A stretch of DNA of 64,000 nucleotides from Ophiocordyceps camponoti-saundersi (nom. inval.) (Eukaryota > Ascomycota > Sordariomycetes > Hypocreales > Ophiocordycipitaceae). The translations under genes and the position numbers were made by a program. The DNA lies in contig PDHQ01000143.1 in assembly GCA_003339415.1 (NCBI GenBank), positions 23,321 through 87,320 of the forward strand. The letters are read 5' to 3'. Numbering within the stretch: the first letter of the stretch is position 1; every line of letters begins with the position of its first letter. The notes below the pieces were generated by a model. It was not told where the DNA came from, did not search any database, and was given only the letters and a program-made list of their open reading frames with translations. Positions 10,540 through 23,791 of the stretch are shown here, piece after piece.

Positions 10540-11400
10540 TATTATACGCTTATATATATAATCTTCTAGTAAGTATATATACTAAACTAGCTACTAAATA
10601 TAGTATATAAAAAAGGGAGATAGGCTAGCTACTAATTATAAGATTATAAAATAGCTATTATAAAAAGTATAAGTATAAGTAAAAGTCTTTTAAGAATTAA
10701 AATAATAATTATAAAAAAATCTAAATTATTACTTAAAGGAATACTAAGCTAATTTATATAGCTAGGAGCTTAAGGAAGATTTCTTAGTATAATCTTAAAA
10801 GTATTTACTTAAGGGGATTTTACGGTAATTTCCGTATATATTAGTGAAATAAAGATTTCCTAATATATAGTAATTTCCTAGTATATAGGGATTTCTTAAT
10901 AAAATCTAGAGATTTCTAAAAGTATATTTTAATATTAGATTTAGTAGGAAATCTTAATAAAATCCTAAGAGTTATTATAGAGAAATCCTAAGAGGAAATC
11001 CTAGTAATTTCCTAAGCGTAAAGGTAATAAAGTTTCTAAGGGAAATTTAAGTAAAATCTTAAGGGGGAAATCCTAGTAAAATATTATAAGAGGTTAAGCG
11101 ATTTAAGAAACTATTATTATACTTAAAGGCTTTTTTATATTAACTCTAATAACTATATTTAATTATAGATTAAAAGATATTATTAGGGATCTACGTATAA
11201 AGAACTAAATTAATCTATATAAAGTAGGAAAGAAATAAAAGAATAAGATAAGAATAATAAAAGAGAATTATAATATATATTAAATATATATAGAAAAATA
11301 TATATTATAGTAAAAGATATTATAATACTAAGAAAGGAAAATAGGAATAAAAAAAACGTAATATAATACGCGGACTAAAAGAATAAAATAAAGGAAATCT
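10540..11400 (-). repeat. Element A inner LTR copy plus adjoining 3' internal sequence
   Basis: It begins TATTATACGC and follows the LTR to about 11108. A ~100-bp deletion relative to 10280-10385 then removes the LTR end and the start of the flank, and the match continues along the 3' internal segment to GAATAAAATAAAGGAAAT. It has an LTR on both sides of it, so it is an internal duplicate rather than an element terminus. Confidence 0.75.
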
Positions 11401-14400
11401 TATTATTTTTATTATTTAGATACGTAGGTTACGGCGATAATAAAAAGCGAATATAAATAATCTTACTATAAATAGTGTAAAAAATATAGTTTATAGCTTT
11501 AAGTATAATATACTTACGAAAATAGAGGCGTTTAGGATATTAGGAATAATAGTAAAATTAACTATATTATAAATAGTTTACGCCTATTCTTAAGTATATA
11601 TTACGAGCAGTTTATAATAAATAAGCCTTAGCTTTCTTATTATAGCTAATATTCTTTCTCTATTTATAATATATAGAGTATAAGGATAAATAATATATAA
11701 CTAATACTATATCGTAAAGATATTAGAAAATAATACTAAAAATATACTAATTTATAAAGTTCTTACTTAGGCTTAGTATATATAAGTATTATTACGTATT
11801 AATAGTTAAATAATTTAAAGATTTATTACGCGGTAATAGTTAAATAAATATAATAGCTATTACTTACTAATAGTTAAATAGTATAATATATTTTTTCTAT
11901 ATAAAGCGTATTATTAATATATTTCTCTATTATAGTTTATACTAATACTATATAAAAAGCTACGAAAAGTCTTAATTTATCGTTCTATTAATAAATAAAT
12001 TAGCGTTAATAAGCTTAATAGTTATTATATATTTAATATTATTAGTAAGTTTAATTAAGCTACTTTTTTAATTATATAGCTTTTTAGTAATATTATTAGG
12101 AGCTATTTTTACTAAATTTAAAATATAAAAAATAAGTATATTATTAAGGTTTAAAGTTATTTTATTTCTAATAATATCGCTTTAAGTTAAAAAAAGTATA
12201 TAATTAATAATAATAGCTAAAAATAATATAATAATACCTTCGCTAAGTAAATATATTTATTCTCTTATATAAATATATAAGTCTTATCGGTTTTTTTCGT
12301 AAAACTTTAGAATTTTACCTAAATTATTTAATACTAATTTCTTATTAACGAATATAGCTATTTTATTAATATTAAGTAATATATTTTTAAAAGCGGGGGT
12401 ATTAAGTAAGATAAGTATTAAAATAGGGAAATTAATAATTTATTTATTACTAATACTAAATATTTTCGCTATATAACTTAAGCTTAGGGAAGTATTATAT
12501 TTAGTAAGGTACTTATTAAAATAAATTACTTAAATTAAAATAATATTTATATTTTAAAATATTAAAGCTTACTTATTATAATATATTATAAAAAAGGTAA
12601 AAAAGTATTTAATAACTTAGATTAGATTATTATAATAAGTTATTAGAAAGTTATTATTAGCCTTTTTAATTTTTTTAGCTTTTAGAATTTTTTAAAATTA
12701 GATTATAGTTTTAAAAACTATTATAAGGGTTTTAAATTATTAAAAGGTAAAGTAAGTTTACTTATTAAGGGTTCTAAGAACGCTTTATTAAGTTAAAGTA
12801 GGAGGAGTAATAAAACGCCTTACTAGGGATTTACTAAAGATAGGAGCTACTCTCTTAACCTTAGTCTCCTTTTTTATAGCTATTAATACTATTCTTTTTA
12901 TTTTTCTAAGGTAGTTAGTATAAGAGATAATAGCTAAGATTCTCTTAATCTCCTCTAACCTTTCTAATTCCTAATAAACTTACCCGCTAACTAGGCCCTT
13001 AATATAATTTTTTATAATTTTTAATAGCGCGTATATACTATAATAGTTTTTTCTAAGTTATTTAGATTATAGAAAGAGATTCCTTTTAATATTAATAAAG
13101 GAATATAATAGCGAAAGGTAGCTATAGTTTCTTATTAAAGCGGCCGGTATTTTAAAAATAAAGCTAGCGGTAGAAAAAGATACTATAGTAATTTATTAAG
13201 TAAAATATCTAAGCGTTATAACCTTAGAAACTTTAAGTAAGGAGTAGTTAAAGCTAAAATATTTATTATTTAAAAGTAAGTACTTAGAATTATAATCCTT
13301 ATTATTAGGGAGATATTCTCTATTAGCTTATCTCTTTATTTTTTTATTAATATAATAAATATAATTATTTAACTTACTAAATAATAAATTATATCCCTTT
13401 TCTTATAATACTTATTTCTAAGCGATAAAAGTTATATAGTTATTTAATTTCTAATTATTAAATTTATAAGTAAGTAACTTAAATAAATACTAAAATTTTA
13501 TAAGGTTTCTAAATAGCTAAATAGCTTTTTTAAAGCTTTCGAATATAAGTATAGAGGGAGTGCAAATTAGTTATTTATAAAATAACTTATAATATATCTT
13601 ATCGCGGGAATAATAAAGATTATTATAAAGAGGATTAATTTTAAGTATAAAAGAAACGAAATAATATAAGGATAATAAAAGGAATTAAAAAATAAAAAAA
13701 AAAATAATTATAAGGGGGATAAAGACTAATATATAAGAAGATATAATAAAAATAAGTAATATAGAGGGGAACAAGAGAGGATAAATAGGGGAAAGAGGAA
13801 ATAAGAGAAGAAAAGTAGGAAAATAAAGGGAAATCTAGTATAAATAGTAACGCGTTAAGTTTATTATTTCCTAAAGATATTACGCGTTTATTATTAGGTA
13901 ACTTATTTACCTTATTCTAATAGCTAGTACTTTTTAAAAATATTTATATATTTTTTCTTTATAATTTCTAGCTTAGCTTTTAACTTATTTTTTTCTTTCT
14001 TAAATTTTTTAATTATCTTCTTTTATTAAAAGTCCTTTTTAGCTACCTATTAGTTATTATTACTTAGGTATCTTTTTTAATATTTAAAGTATTTTATTTA
14101 AGTAGCACCTTACCTTCTCTTAACCTTTCTCTTATTAAAGATTTATTTAATCTTATAATTATTAATATTAAGCTTAAGGCTAGGTTATTTTCTTAAAATA
14201 TTAGCTAGTTAAAGTTATATAATTAATATAATAAGATAGATATTTATAAAGTTATTAAGATCTAGTTAGTAAGCTAGATATCCGATTTTTTTAATTACTT
14301 AGAAAGGCTTAATTTACTATTCCGAAAGCTTTACTACTTATCTATTAGGAATAGAATATCTTTTCTTAAGTTTTAGCTAAACCTAATTACTAAGTTTAAA

Positions 14401-16239
14401 CTTAAGCTTTTAATATTTCTTATTATATTATCTTTTTATTATAGCTTAAGTATAAGTAATTAAGATAATTACCTTATCTTTTAATATTTCCCTAAATTTA
14501 AAGGAAGCTTAATTACTTAAATAACGAAGATTATTATTTATTTAAAATTTAGTAAATAACTTACTAAGCGTAGTTTTAATAATTAAGGAGAAGGAGTTAT
14601 TAAGTAAAAATTAAAAAGCTAGTAAAGCGTTAATTTATTATTTCGTTAGGAAATTAGTAGCGAAAAATCTAAAAGCGATTTTAATAGTTTAGTTTTATCT
14701 TTTAGATAGATTATTAGTTTATAGGTAATATATAGTTAATATTAGGAGTTTAGTATTAAAGGCGAACTATAAGGTTTTTAAAAGCTTAAATATAAATTTT
14801 AGATCCTAATTAGAGATAATTTACTTTAAGAATCTTTAGTTATAATAAATAAGCTTATTATATAGCTACTAAGCTTATTTTTTAATAGTAAAATAATTAT
14901 ATTTAAGGGTTAAAATATATATTTTCGAGAACTTATTAATAATAGTAAGGAAGGTATTATAAAACTTTCCTTTAGGTTTAAATTAAGGTAAGTTTTCTAA
15001 AAAAATTAAAAAAAGTCTAGTAATAAAATTTATTATAATTATATAAAAAGGAATCGCTAAGGAACGGATAGGAACTATTTCCTTAAGAGGAGCTTATTTA
15101 TTAGTTTAATTTCGTTTATAAATATTATATTTATCTATAAAATCGTTAATTTTCTTTTTTAGTTAGGAAATAATAAAACTAAAGGAGAGTTTAGCTTATA
15201 TATATCTCTAGCTAGTATAAAATATATAAAAGTAATACTTAAAAATAATTTTTAGCGTAATTTTTAGGAATATAAAGTTATTATTAATTATTAATATCCT
15301 TAAGATATAATAAGCTATTTACTTAGATAAAAGTAAGTTTTTCCTAAGAGTTTTTATCTTTAATTTATTTTAAGATTTCGGATTATTATATATTAAGGAG
15401 ATATTTTTCGGAAAGCCTATATTAAAAGGCGTTATTAAGAATAGCTTTTAAGAAAATTAATATATATTTATAGTTAATATAATCTTCCTAGATATCTTTA
15501 AGTTCTCCTTATCCCTTTTCTAAAGCTATTTTTAAAAAAAAGTATAAAAGAGAGTTTATAAGAATATTAAAAATACTAAGAATATATTAAACTTTAAGAA
15601 AATATTAACTTAAAAACTAAGAAATAAAAGTAAGGTAATTATTACTCCTTATATTACTAATAAAAAAAAGGTTTATTTTATAATTATTAAAATTATAATA
15701 TAATTTATAAAAATTATAATTTTTAGTTTTTAAGTTCTAATTAAATAAATTTAAAGTTTATAATAAGCTTAAATTAAATAGGAAATCTTAAGTTTAGTTA
15801 GCTAATATTTAATTTTAGCTAGTTTAAGTATATAACTAAGATAATAAATAAGTTTAATAAATTACTAAAGTAGAGCTAAAGATAGTTTCTAAGATTCGTT
15901 ATTATTAATATAGAAAAGATAAGCTATAAAACCGTTCTCTTAGAAAATATCGATTTATAAAAAAAGTTAATAATTAGGAAAAAACTAACTAAGAGTAGCG
16001 TTATTATAAAAGGTATTAGTAATATTATTAAAATAGTTAGTTTTTTCCTTTATTAGGATAATCTTAAATTAAAAGGTAAAGGTATTTTTTTTTAGTCTAA
16101 TAATAAGTGCTTTATTTTCCCGTTTTTCTTAAAATATTACTATTTTATATTTTTAAAAAAGGTTAATTTATTATATAAAATAAGGAATAAGATATCTTAT
16201 CTATTTAACTAATTTAATTTATTACTTAAGATATTATAA

Positions 16240-16900
16240 AGTATTAAGGAAATTAATATCTTATAAGGCTTTTACTTAAAATTAAGTATTTATTAATATA
16301 AATCTATTAATATAATACCTTAATATTTCTATAAATAAGTAATAAAGGAATAATTTAAAAGTAAAAAGGGAAAGATTTATACTAATAAAAAGATTAAATA
16401 TTATAGTTAGATACTTAATATAATTTTCTAAAATATTAGAGAAAATTACTATATTATTAATATATTTAATAGCGTATATTTTATATAGTTAAAGAATATA
16501 ATTAACGAATTTTTATATATAAGTAGGAGAATTTTTATACCTTATAAGAGCGATTATAGCCTTTTTTAATCTATAGTAAGAAGTAATCGTAAACTATTTT
16601 TAGTAATTTAAATAAATAAGAAACTAATAAAAGAAGCTTTAAATATTAATAGTAAAAATAACCTTTTTACTTACTAACTTATAGATTATATTTTAAGGAA
16701 GAGGTATTAAATATATATTAGGAATAGCTATACTATTTAAAGCTTATAAGTTATTTATAATATAAAGTTTACCTTTTCTCTAAATAATAAAATATAGGCT
16801 AGCGAAAGGTAAAGCTTTAAGCGCTTATTCTATTTTACCTTATAAATATATATCGTTATATTTTTTATTAAGAAAATCCTAATTAGGTTTATTTAGTAAG
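16240..16900 (-). pseudogene. Element A reverse transcriptase (decayed)
   Basis: On the minus strand the RIP-damaged frame reads ALPFASLYFII*RKGKLYII, NIYLIPLP, then FTITSYYRLKKA. The palm motif YINNIVIFSNILE follows, with the YxDD box (16441-16464) changed from YIDDIVIFS by GAT-to-AAT RIP changes. This order (RKGKLR.V.D, IP.PRP, YRLKKA, Y.DDIVIFS) is typical of Ty3/Gypsy pol. Several TAA/TAG stops interrupt it. The second copy has the same box at ~58470-58500. Confidence 0.82.
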
Positions 16901-19900
16901 TAAGGACGTAAACTAAGTCTTTTCTTATACTAATTATTAATAAGGGGGATTTTTAGATAATATTCTAAAGGTAAATTAATTAGTCTAGTATCTTCTTATA
17001 ATTTCGGAAAGGAATTATATAGCTACTTTACCTTTCCGGATAACTAAGGATTTAAAGTATAAATTCTAACGCTATACTTTCCCTTAATTTCTAAGATATT
17101 AAGTATCTTAAAAATACCTAATTAGTACGGTTAATATAGATCCGAGATATTAATAAGAGATAAGTTAATATTAGTTCCGTTATATAATATTATTTAGTTA
17201 AAAAAAAGTCTAATATCGAACGCTTATTAAGGTTAACTAAGAAGTCCTTCTTTATAATTTATTAAGGGATAGTAAAAGAGAATTAATTATTAAGATCTAA
17301 TATTATACTAACTTTTTCTTTTTATTTAAAGAAAATTAGCTTATTACTTAAGTTAAAAATAGTTAAATAAAAGTAATTACGAATAATTAAACTAAAGAGA
17401 AAATAAAAATTAGGAAAGAAAATAAAGTTATAATTCTTAGGAGAATCTTTAATTAGTGCTAAAATTATACTTATTAAAAAAGGAGGGATTATTATTACTA
17501 AAGTAGCTATTATACGTTTACGGATAGCTAGTCCTTTATAAGTAAAATAGTATTTAATATATATTCCTCCGTAAAGTAAAATTTAAAGCTTTTTTAAAAG
17601 TTAAGAATTTAATTTTATAAGGGATTAAGAATCCTTATCCTAATAGAACTCTAATAAAAAAATACTTAATAACTTAAGTACTAGCTTTAAACTTACTAAA
17701 GTAAAACTTATTATTAATTTTACTAATAATATATAAAGTAAAAATAGCTTAACTATAAGTTAAGGCTAATTTAATATTATTTAAGTTTCGAATTATTATT
17801 AGATTATAATTAATATTATTAAATTTATTAAGTAAGTTTTTCCTAATAAGGGATCTATTTACTCTAATATCGATATATATTTCTATAATATTAAAAAGTC
17901 TATTTTTACTAAATACTAAAATCTTTATATAGGAGAAATAGGAAACTTATTCTAAAAGGAAATTAGTTATTTATAAAATAGCTTCGATAATAGGAAAATT
18001 TTTCGGAAAAAGGTTTCTAATAATATTAAAAGGTTCTATTTTATATTTTTTAGAATTCGAAATAAGATAATATAAGTTATTAGCTAGTTATTTATTTTTA
18101 GATATTTTAGAGGAGTTATTTTCGCCTTCTAAGGGCTATTCTAAGATATTAAGGATAATATTACGTATTTCCGAAAAGATAGTAAAAACTCTATTTATAT
18201 TAGGGTTTTAATCTATAAGTTTATAAGTAAAGTTAATAAGAATATAATTACCTTTTAAGCTTTCTTTATTTTTCTTAAGGAAAAGCTACTTTATTTTTAT
18301 TTTAAACTTAACGTTTTTATTAAAAGGTTTCTAGGTATTATCTATTAGTTTTCTAGAGAAGTTATTTAGTTTACGTTCTAGTTAGCGGTCCGGATTTCGC
18401 GGGGATTTCTCCTTAAAACTATTTATTTTATATTCTTATTAGGGTAACCTACTTAAAGCTATATATTAAGTAGCGTTATTTTAAAAAATATCTTAAGTTC
18501 CCCTAATTAGCTTAGTTTAGAGGTTTAGAATAAGTTATTCGTATTTATATAGTTAGTTATCTAAGGTATTTTCGCTAATTAGCTATTAGAAAGTTTCTTA
18601 AAAAAGGATATTAAGTTAGGAAAAGATAATTATTAGTATAGATTATTTAAGATAAAGAGCTACCTAAGCTATTCTTTTTATTTTTAATATTTATAATTAG
18701 AAATTCTTTCTAGTAAGTATATTTTAAAATATAAAGCTTTATTTTTATATAATAAGAGCGGTAATATTAGGTTAGATAGTAAACTTTTTCTATAAAGCTT
18801 TTACTTATCCTTAGATTCTAAGATTAGGAAAAGTAAGTTTTAGTTTAATTTATAAATCTAAATCTTTAAAATACTATTTTATAATATAACTTTTAAAAAA
18901 AAGGAATAAGTTATATAAGTTTATTTATATAATCCTCGCTTTAAGCTATAACTTATTTTAGAGTATTTATAAATTAGTTAATATTTTAGTAAATAATAAT
19001 TTAATTAGTTTTTTTAATTTAATTAAAGGTAATATTAAAAATATTAGCTAATTTAAACTATTTAATATTTTTAGCTTATAGTTAAACTTATTATTTAGAT
19101 AATTTTTATAAATTTAATTAGTTATATAATTATAAATTATTATTTAATTTTAAATTTAAATTCTAAGGATAGATATAATAGAAATAGAGAATTTTATTAA
19201 TTATTTATACTATTTTTTCCTTTTCTAAGGAAAATAGTTTAGGTTTTTTCAAATTAAATAATAATATAGAAGGATCCGCAAAATATTATTTCCCTAAAAT
19301 ATTCTTCTTTAAAAATAGATAGTTCCCCTTTTAAAGAGGATTCTTATAGCGTAAAGGTTTTCTTACCTTTATCCGGTAAAAAAGACTTAGCCTTTTCCTT
19401 ACCTTTATCTTAAAAAAGGAGCTTAGTATTCTTACTATCTTCCTCTTATAAGGCGGGTTATTTACCTTTACTTTCGGTATTATTTATAGTTTAAAAATAT
19501 TCTTAAATAAAGGGTAGCTAGTTTTCTAAGGGAATTCCGAGTAAATAAAGGATACCGTTTAATATATATTTTAGTTAATTTACTTATTTAAATAATTAAT
19601 TATAATTTATAACCGCGTTTAAATTAATTAGGAAATAATTAATTATAATAAGTAACTTAGTTTCTTAGGGATTATCTTAATATAGTAAGTATTTTCTAAC
19701 TAGCTTTATTTCTCCGTATTATAAAAGAGGGAATTTACCTTTAAAAGGGTAAGGTTTTTTTACTTTTTTATAAATATTAAAAATATAAGCTTTTTCTTTC
19801 CTAGCTATAATTTCTTCTTTAATTACTTTACGAAGTTTAAAAGTAAAGAAATAATATATAGCTAAGGTAATATAATAAATATAGTAAAGCTTTCTTCTAA

Positions 19901-20010
19901 GTTAAAAATCTACGCTTATAAAGTCTTATTAGTAAAAACGTTTCGGGTCTAACTTATTACCTTAATAGCTAAAAATCTATAAATTAGTATAATATAAAAT
20001 TACTATTAGT

Positions 20011-20604
20011 TATTATACGCTTATATATATAATCTTTTAATAAATATATATATTAAACTAGCTATTAAATATAATATATAAAAAAAGGAGATAAGCTAGC
20101 TACTAATTATAAGATTATAAAATAGCTATTATAAAAAATATAAGTATAAGTAAGAGTTTTTTAAGAATTAAAATAGTAATTATAAAAAAATCTAAATTAT
20201 TATTTAAAGGAATATTAAGCTAATTTATATAGCTAGGAGCTTAAGGAAAATTTCTTAATATAATCTTAAAAATATTTACTTAAAAGGATTTTACGGTAAT
20301 TTCTATATATATTAGTAAAACGGAGATTTCCTAGTATATAGTAATTTTCTAATATACGGGGATTTCCTAGTAAAATCCGCAGATTTTGAAAAGTATATTT
20401 TAATACTAAATCTAGTAAGAAATCTCGATAAAATCTTAAGAGTTATTATAAAGAAATCCTAAGAGGAAATCTTAGTAATTTCCTAAGCGTAAAGATAATA
20501 AAGTTTCTAGGGGAAATCTAAGTAAAATCCTAAGGGGGAAATCCTAGTAAAATATTATAAGAGGTTAGGCGATTTATAAGGGTGTTATTATACGTCCTAT
20601 ATTA
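20011..20604 (-). repeat. Element A 5' LTR (594 bp)
   Basis: Partner of 9718-10311 with the same length. It is somewhat more RIP-decayed: the terminal stem is lost because TAAGCGTATA has become TAAATATATA. It is preceded by ATTACTATTAGT and ends CCTATATTA, immediately followed by the CTTTT target-site copy and the resumption of LINE 1. Confidence 0.88.
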
Positions 20605-22400
20605 CTTTTTTAATTTAATAAAGGGTCCCTTAAGGGTCCTTAATATTACTAGTCCTCTTCCTTTTATATATATCCTTACTATATTAACGCTTAGACTTAG
20701 TATTAAGTTTCCTTATAGTAAAGTTTATAAATAGTACTAATATTTTTAATATTAGACGTAATAAGGCTTAGGTACTATTTTAACTTAAGTATATATAGTA
20801 AATTTATAAATAATAAGCCTTAGAATATAAAATAACTTTTTAGCTAGCTAAAAGTAAGTTAATATATTTTATAAAAGTAAGGATAGCGGATATAATTAGG
20901 CTATAGCTTAGAGCTATAATAATATAACTAATATAAGAGGCGTAATTTTTAAAAGTCTAGTTATATTATAAGCTATATTAGAAATCTTACCTTTTAAACT
21001 TACCGCTAAGCTTAAGCGCTAATATTTAGCCCTTACTAGAATTATAGTATTAATATAAAGTTATATTTTATTAAAAGTAAAGGAAGTTTATACTAAAGCT
21101 ATTAAATTAGTTATTATATTTAATATAACTTAGTTCGCCTTATTTATATAACTAGGGGGGATATTATATAGCCTTATTATAAAGGCCTTAGCTATAAAGT
21201 AGTCTAAATACCTCCGGGTTATTACTAGAGCTTATAAAGCTACCCTTATTTATTATATTAAAGTTAAGGCTTTTATCTTATCTCTTAACTTTTATCTTAC
21301 TTATTATATAATCTATACTTATTATTATTTATAATATATTAAAATAGTAAACCTTATTTATAATATAATAAAAAAGGTAGCTAAGTAAGTATATTATAGA
21401 TATAGAGGACGCCCTTACTAAAAAAAGATATAAAGTATTATAAAACTTAAAAAAATTTTATATAATATAAACTAGCCTTAAGCTAGTAGTAAAATATAAG
21501 TAATATAATTTTAATACTTAACTTTATAATAAGTAGCTCTTTTACTAATACTCTAAGGAGGGAAAGTTAAAGAAATATAAGTAGTTATATAGCTACCTTA
21601 TAAATAAGCTATTATAACTTAAAGCTAGCTCCGCTTTTCGTATATATAAGGGACTCCTTAAGTTTATTAGTATAATATTTATATAGCTTCGGATTAGATA
21701 TATTAGATTTAATTTATTTTTCTAAGCTTATAAGGTACTTAAGGTAATATTAAGGTAATATCCTTATAATAGCGGCGATAAAATAATCCCTTATATTTTT
21801 ATTAACTATATTTTTACTTATAAAAATAAGCCCTTTCTTAACGCTAACTAATATTTAATATAAAATTAGTAAAACCTTACTAAGGCGCTTAATAATTTAT
21901 AATTTATAATATAACTTATACGTTAGTTCTTTTTACTAAAAAAGCTTTACTAATTTAACCTTATATTATTATTTTATAAGGAGAAGGAGAATAAAGATAT
22001 TAACCCTAGCGCGATCGCGTAATAATTATTATATAATAATATATTTATATTTTTTACTTTATTAACCGCTTACTTAGCTTTAAATTTTAATTACCTTAAC
22101 TATATATAGAAAATTAATTTAACTATATAAAGCGTAAAAATATCTATAACTATTATAACTATAGCTATAGCTATAGCTATAACTATATCCTCGCTTATAT
22201 TTATAACTTAAAATAAAAATTACTAGCTTTTACTATTTTTTACTAGATATAATATAATTATTAGCTAATATTATAAAATTTTTATTATTAAAATACTTAT
22301 TAATAAGATTATTTTAAATAAGATTAGAAATCTTTTTATAAGAAGGTAGCTTAGTAGCGTTATAAGCGCTTATAGCGCTCTTAATAATAGCGGGAGCTTC
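20605..22400 (+). pseudogene. LINE 1 ORF2, C-terminal part of reverse transcriptase and beyond (decayed)
   Basis: At 20622-20657 the plus-strand frame reads RVP*GSLILLVLFLLYI, the LINE motif (L/V)PQGSP(I/L)SPxLF with RIP changes at Gln, Pro and Ser codons. At ~20733 KFINSTNIF occupies the position of the FADDTN palm motif. The frame is the same as that broken at 9717. Downstream sequence should contain the thumb and possibly RNase H or a zinc finger, but I could not verify these. A CTATAG hexamer run at ~22155-22190 is a microsatellite inside the element. Confidence 0.75.
22155..22190. repeat. CTATAG-type hexanucleotide microsatellite
   Basis: Several consecutive CTATAG/CTATAA units sit inside the 3' half of LINE 1. 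It is probably local slippage in AT-rich DNA; no function is suggested. Confidence 0.7.
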
Positions 22401-23791
22401 CTTTATAGTAAGAGTAGAAGTAATATTAAGTATAATAAACTAATTAGCTTCTAACTTTAACTTAAACTTAATAAGTACTAAAGCGGAAAAAGTTTTAGTT
22501 ATAGGCGAAAAAATAATAAAATTAAGAGGGTAATTATAAAGTAAAGGAGTCCCTTATAAAGCTACCTTATTCTTAGCCGCGCGGTAAATATAGCGTAACT
22601 TATATATTACCCGGTTATAAAAGTTAATTAACTATATATAAAAGATACGCTATTTTTAAGTTTATATTATAATAGCTATAATAAGTTAGTTAACGCTAGT
22701 TAGACTTTTAATTACTTTAATAATAAGATCTTCGCTAAAAGTAAAAGGTAGTAAGCTTTAAAATAGTATATAGCTAGCGGCTACTTAAATAACTTAATTA
22801 GTATAGGAGCTATTATAACGCGTAATAGCGCGAGTCTCTTTAATACGCTAAATAGTATTTTTCTATTACTTTTATTAGTATAAGACTTACCTTAAACCCG
22901 CTATAACTCCGATTTTAACTTACTAACTAAAAGTTATAATTAAAGCTTAGCTTATAAGCTACCTTAATTATAACGCGAATAGCTTTTATTATAATAGGAT
23001 CGGTAATTAGCTTATACTTAATATAATTATTTATATATTTTATATAAGATATACTAAGCTAGTTTACTCTAACTATTAGTAAGTTTAAGCGCGTATTAAA
23101 GCTAAATACTTATTATACTATACTTAGTAAAAATCTTTAAAGCTTATAAGTATATTAATATAACTAGCGTAAGATATATTATAAAGATAGTTTTTTTCGA
23201 TAAATATTTTACTTTTAATATAAGTTAGCTATAAATAATATATATACTTATAAGGATTACTTATATAATTAATTTTATTAAAATTATTAATTTAATAATA
23301 GCTTACTTACGCTAGTAAAAGTAACCCCCCCCTTTTTATATACTTTTAGGCCCTAAGTTACTAATTTATAATAATAACTTCCTAATTAAGAAAGCTTCCC
23401 GAATAAGAAAGCTTTATAAAAAAGTATATACCTAAGTATATACCGCGTATATAAAGGGTATATAGCTATATATTAAGGGGTTAAGAGGTATATACTAAAG
23501 CCTCGGAGGGGTATATATTAGCTTATATAAGCAGTATATACTGCTACTCTCCTTATCTTTTCTTATCTTATCTTTCTTTCCTTATCTTTCCTTATATTAT
23601 ATAATATTACCGTAGCTAATAGCTATTTCTTTTATACGCGTTACGTATCTTACCCGGCCCTAAGCCGGCCGCGGTTTTACTATACTATAGGGGGTTTTAC
23701 CTCTTATAAGAAGGTTTTTCCTACCTAATATATTATTAAGGTTCTAGCAGCCTTTATAGCTATTAGCGTAATAATATAATAATAATAATAA

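Larger units (their letters stand above)
9718..20604 (-). mobile_element. Element A copy 1: Ty3/Gypsy LTR retrotransposon with duplicated 3' LTR
   Basis: Terminal direct repeats at 9718-10311 and 20011-20604 are both 594 bp, start TATTATACGC and end CCTATATTA (TG...CA after RIP). Flanks CTTTC (9713-9717) and CTTTT (20605-20609) fit a 5-bp TSD with one C-to-T change. The element lies inside the LINE 1 RT, and LINE 1 reading continues in the same frame on the other side. The minus strand encodes a Gypsy RT. Total 10.9 kb, or 10.1 kb without the extra LTR block 9718-10539; this is large for a fungal Gypsy. The internal region 11400-20010 is RIP-destroyed and only RT was identified. A second copy is at 39530-44147 plus 58404-60125. 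Confidence 0.88.
6261..23791 (+). mobile_element. LINE 1: Tad/I-like non-LTR retrotransposon, split by Gypsy element A copy 1
   Basis: The LINE body is 6261-9717 plus 20605-23791, about 6.6 kb in total, close to full length for fungal Tad-clade LINEs. It has a perfect 17-bp TSD (6244-6260 and 23792-23808). A 3' microsatellite tail of TAA repeats (~23765-23791) is as expected for target-primed insertion in this group. On the plus strand, decayed frames show LINE features in order: an APE-endonuclease-like stretch with NTNLYLN near 8480, then reverse transcriptase across 9240-9717 and 20605-20760. An ORF1 (gag-like) region is expected around 6600-7750, but I could not confirm its zinc knuckle. 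All frames carry many stops from RIP, so the element is dead. The 5' end is set only by the TSD. Confidence 0.85.

Noticed and set aside
16240..16900. Functional reverse transcriptase in element A
   Set aside because: The frame has multiple stops and both palm Asp codons read Asn; it is a RIP-killed remnant.
11400..20010. Extra cargo genes inside the large element A
   Set aside because: At ~10 kb the element is long, but apart from RT the frames are too decayed for me to claim specific additional genes.
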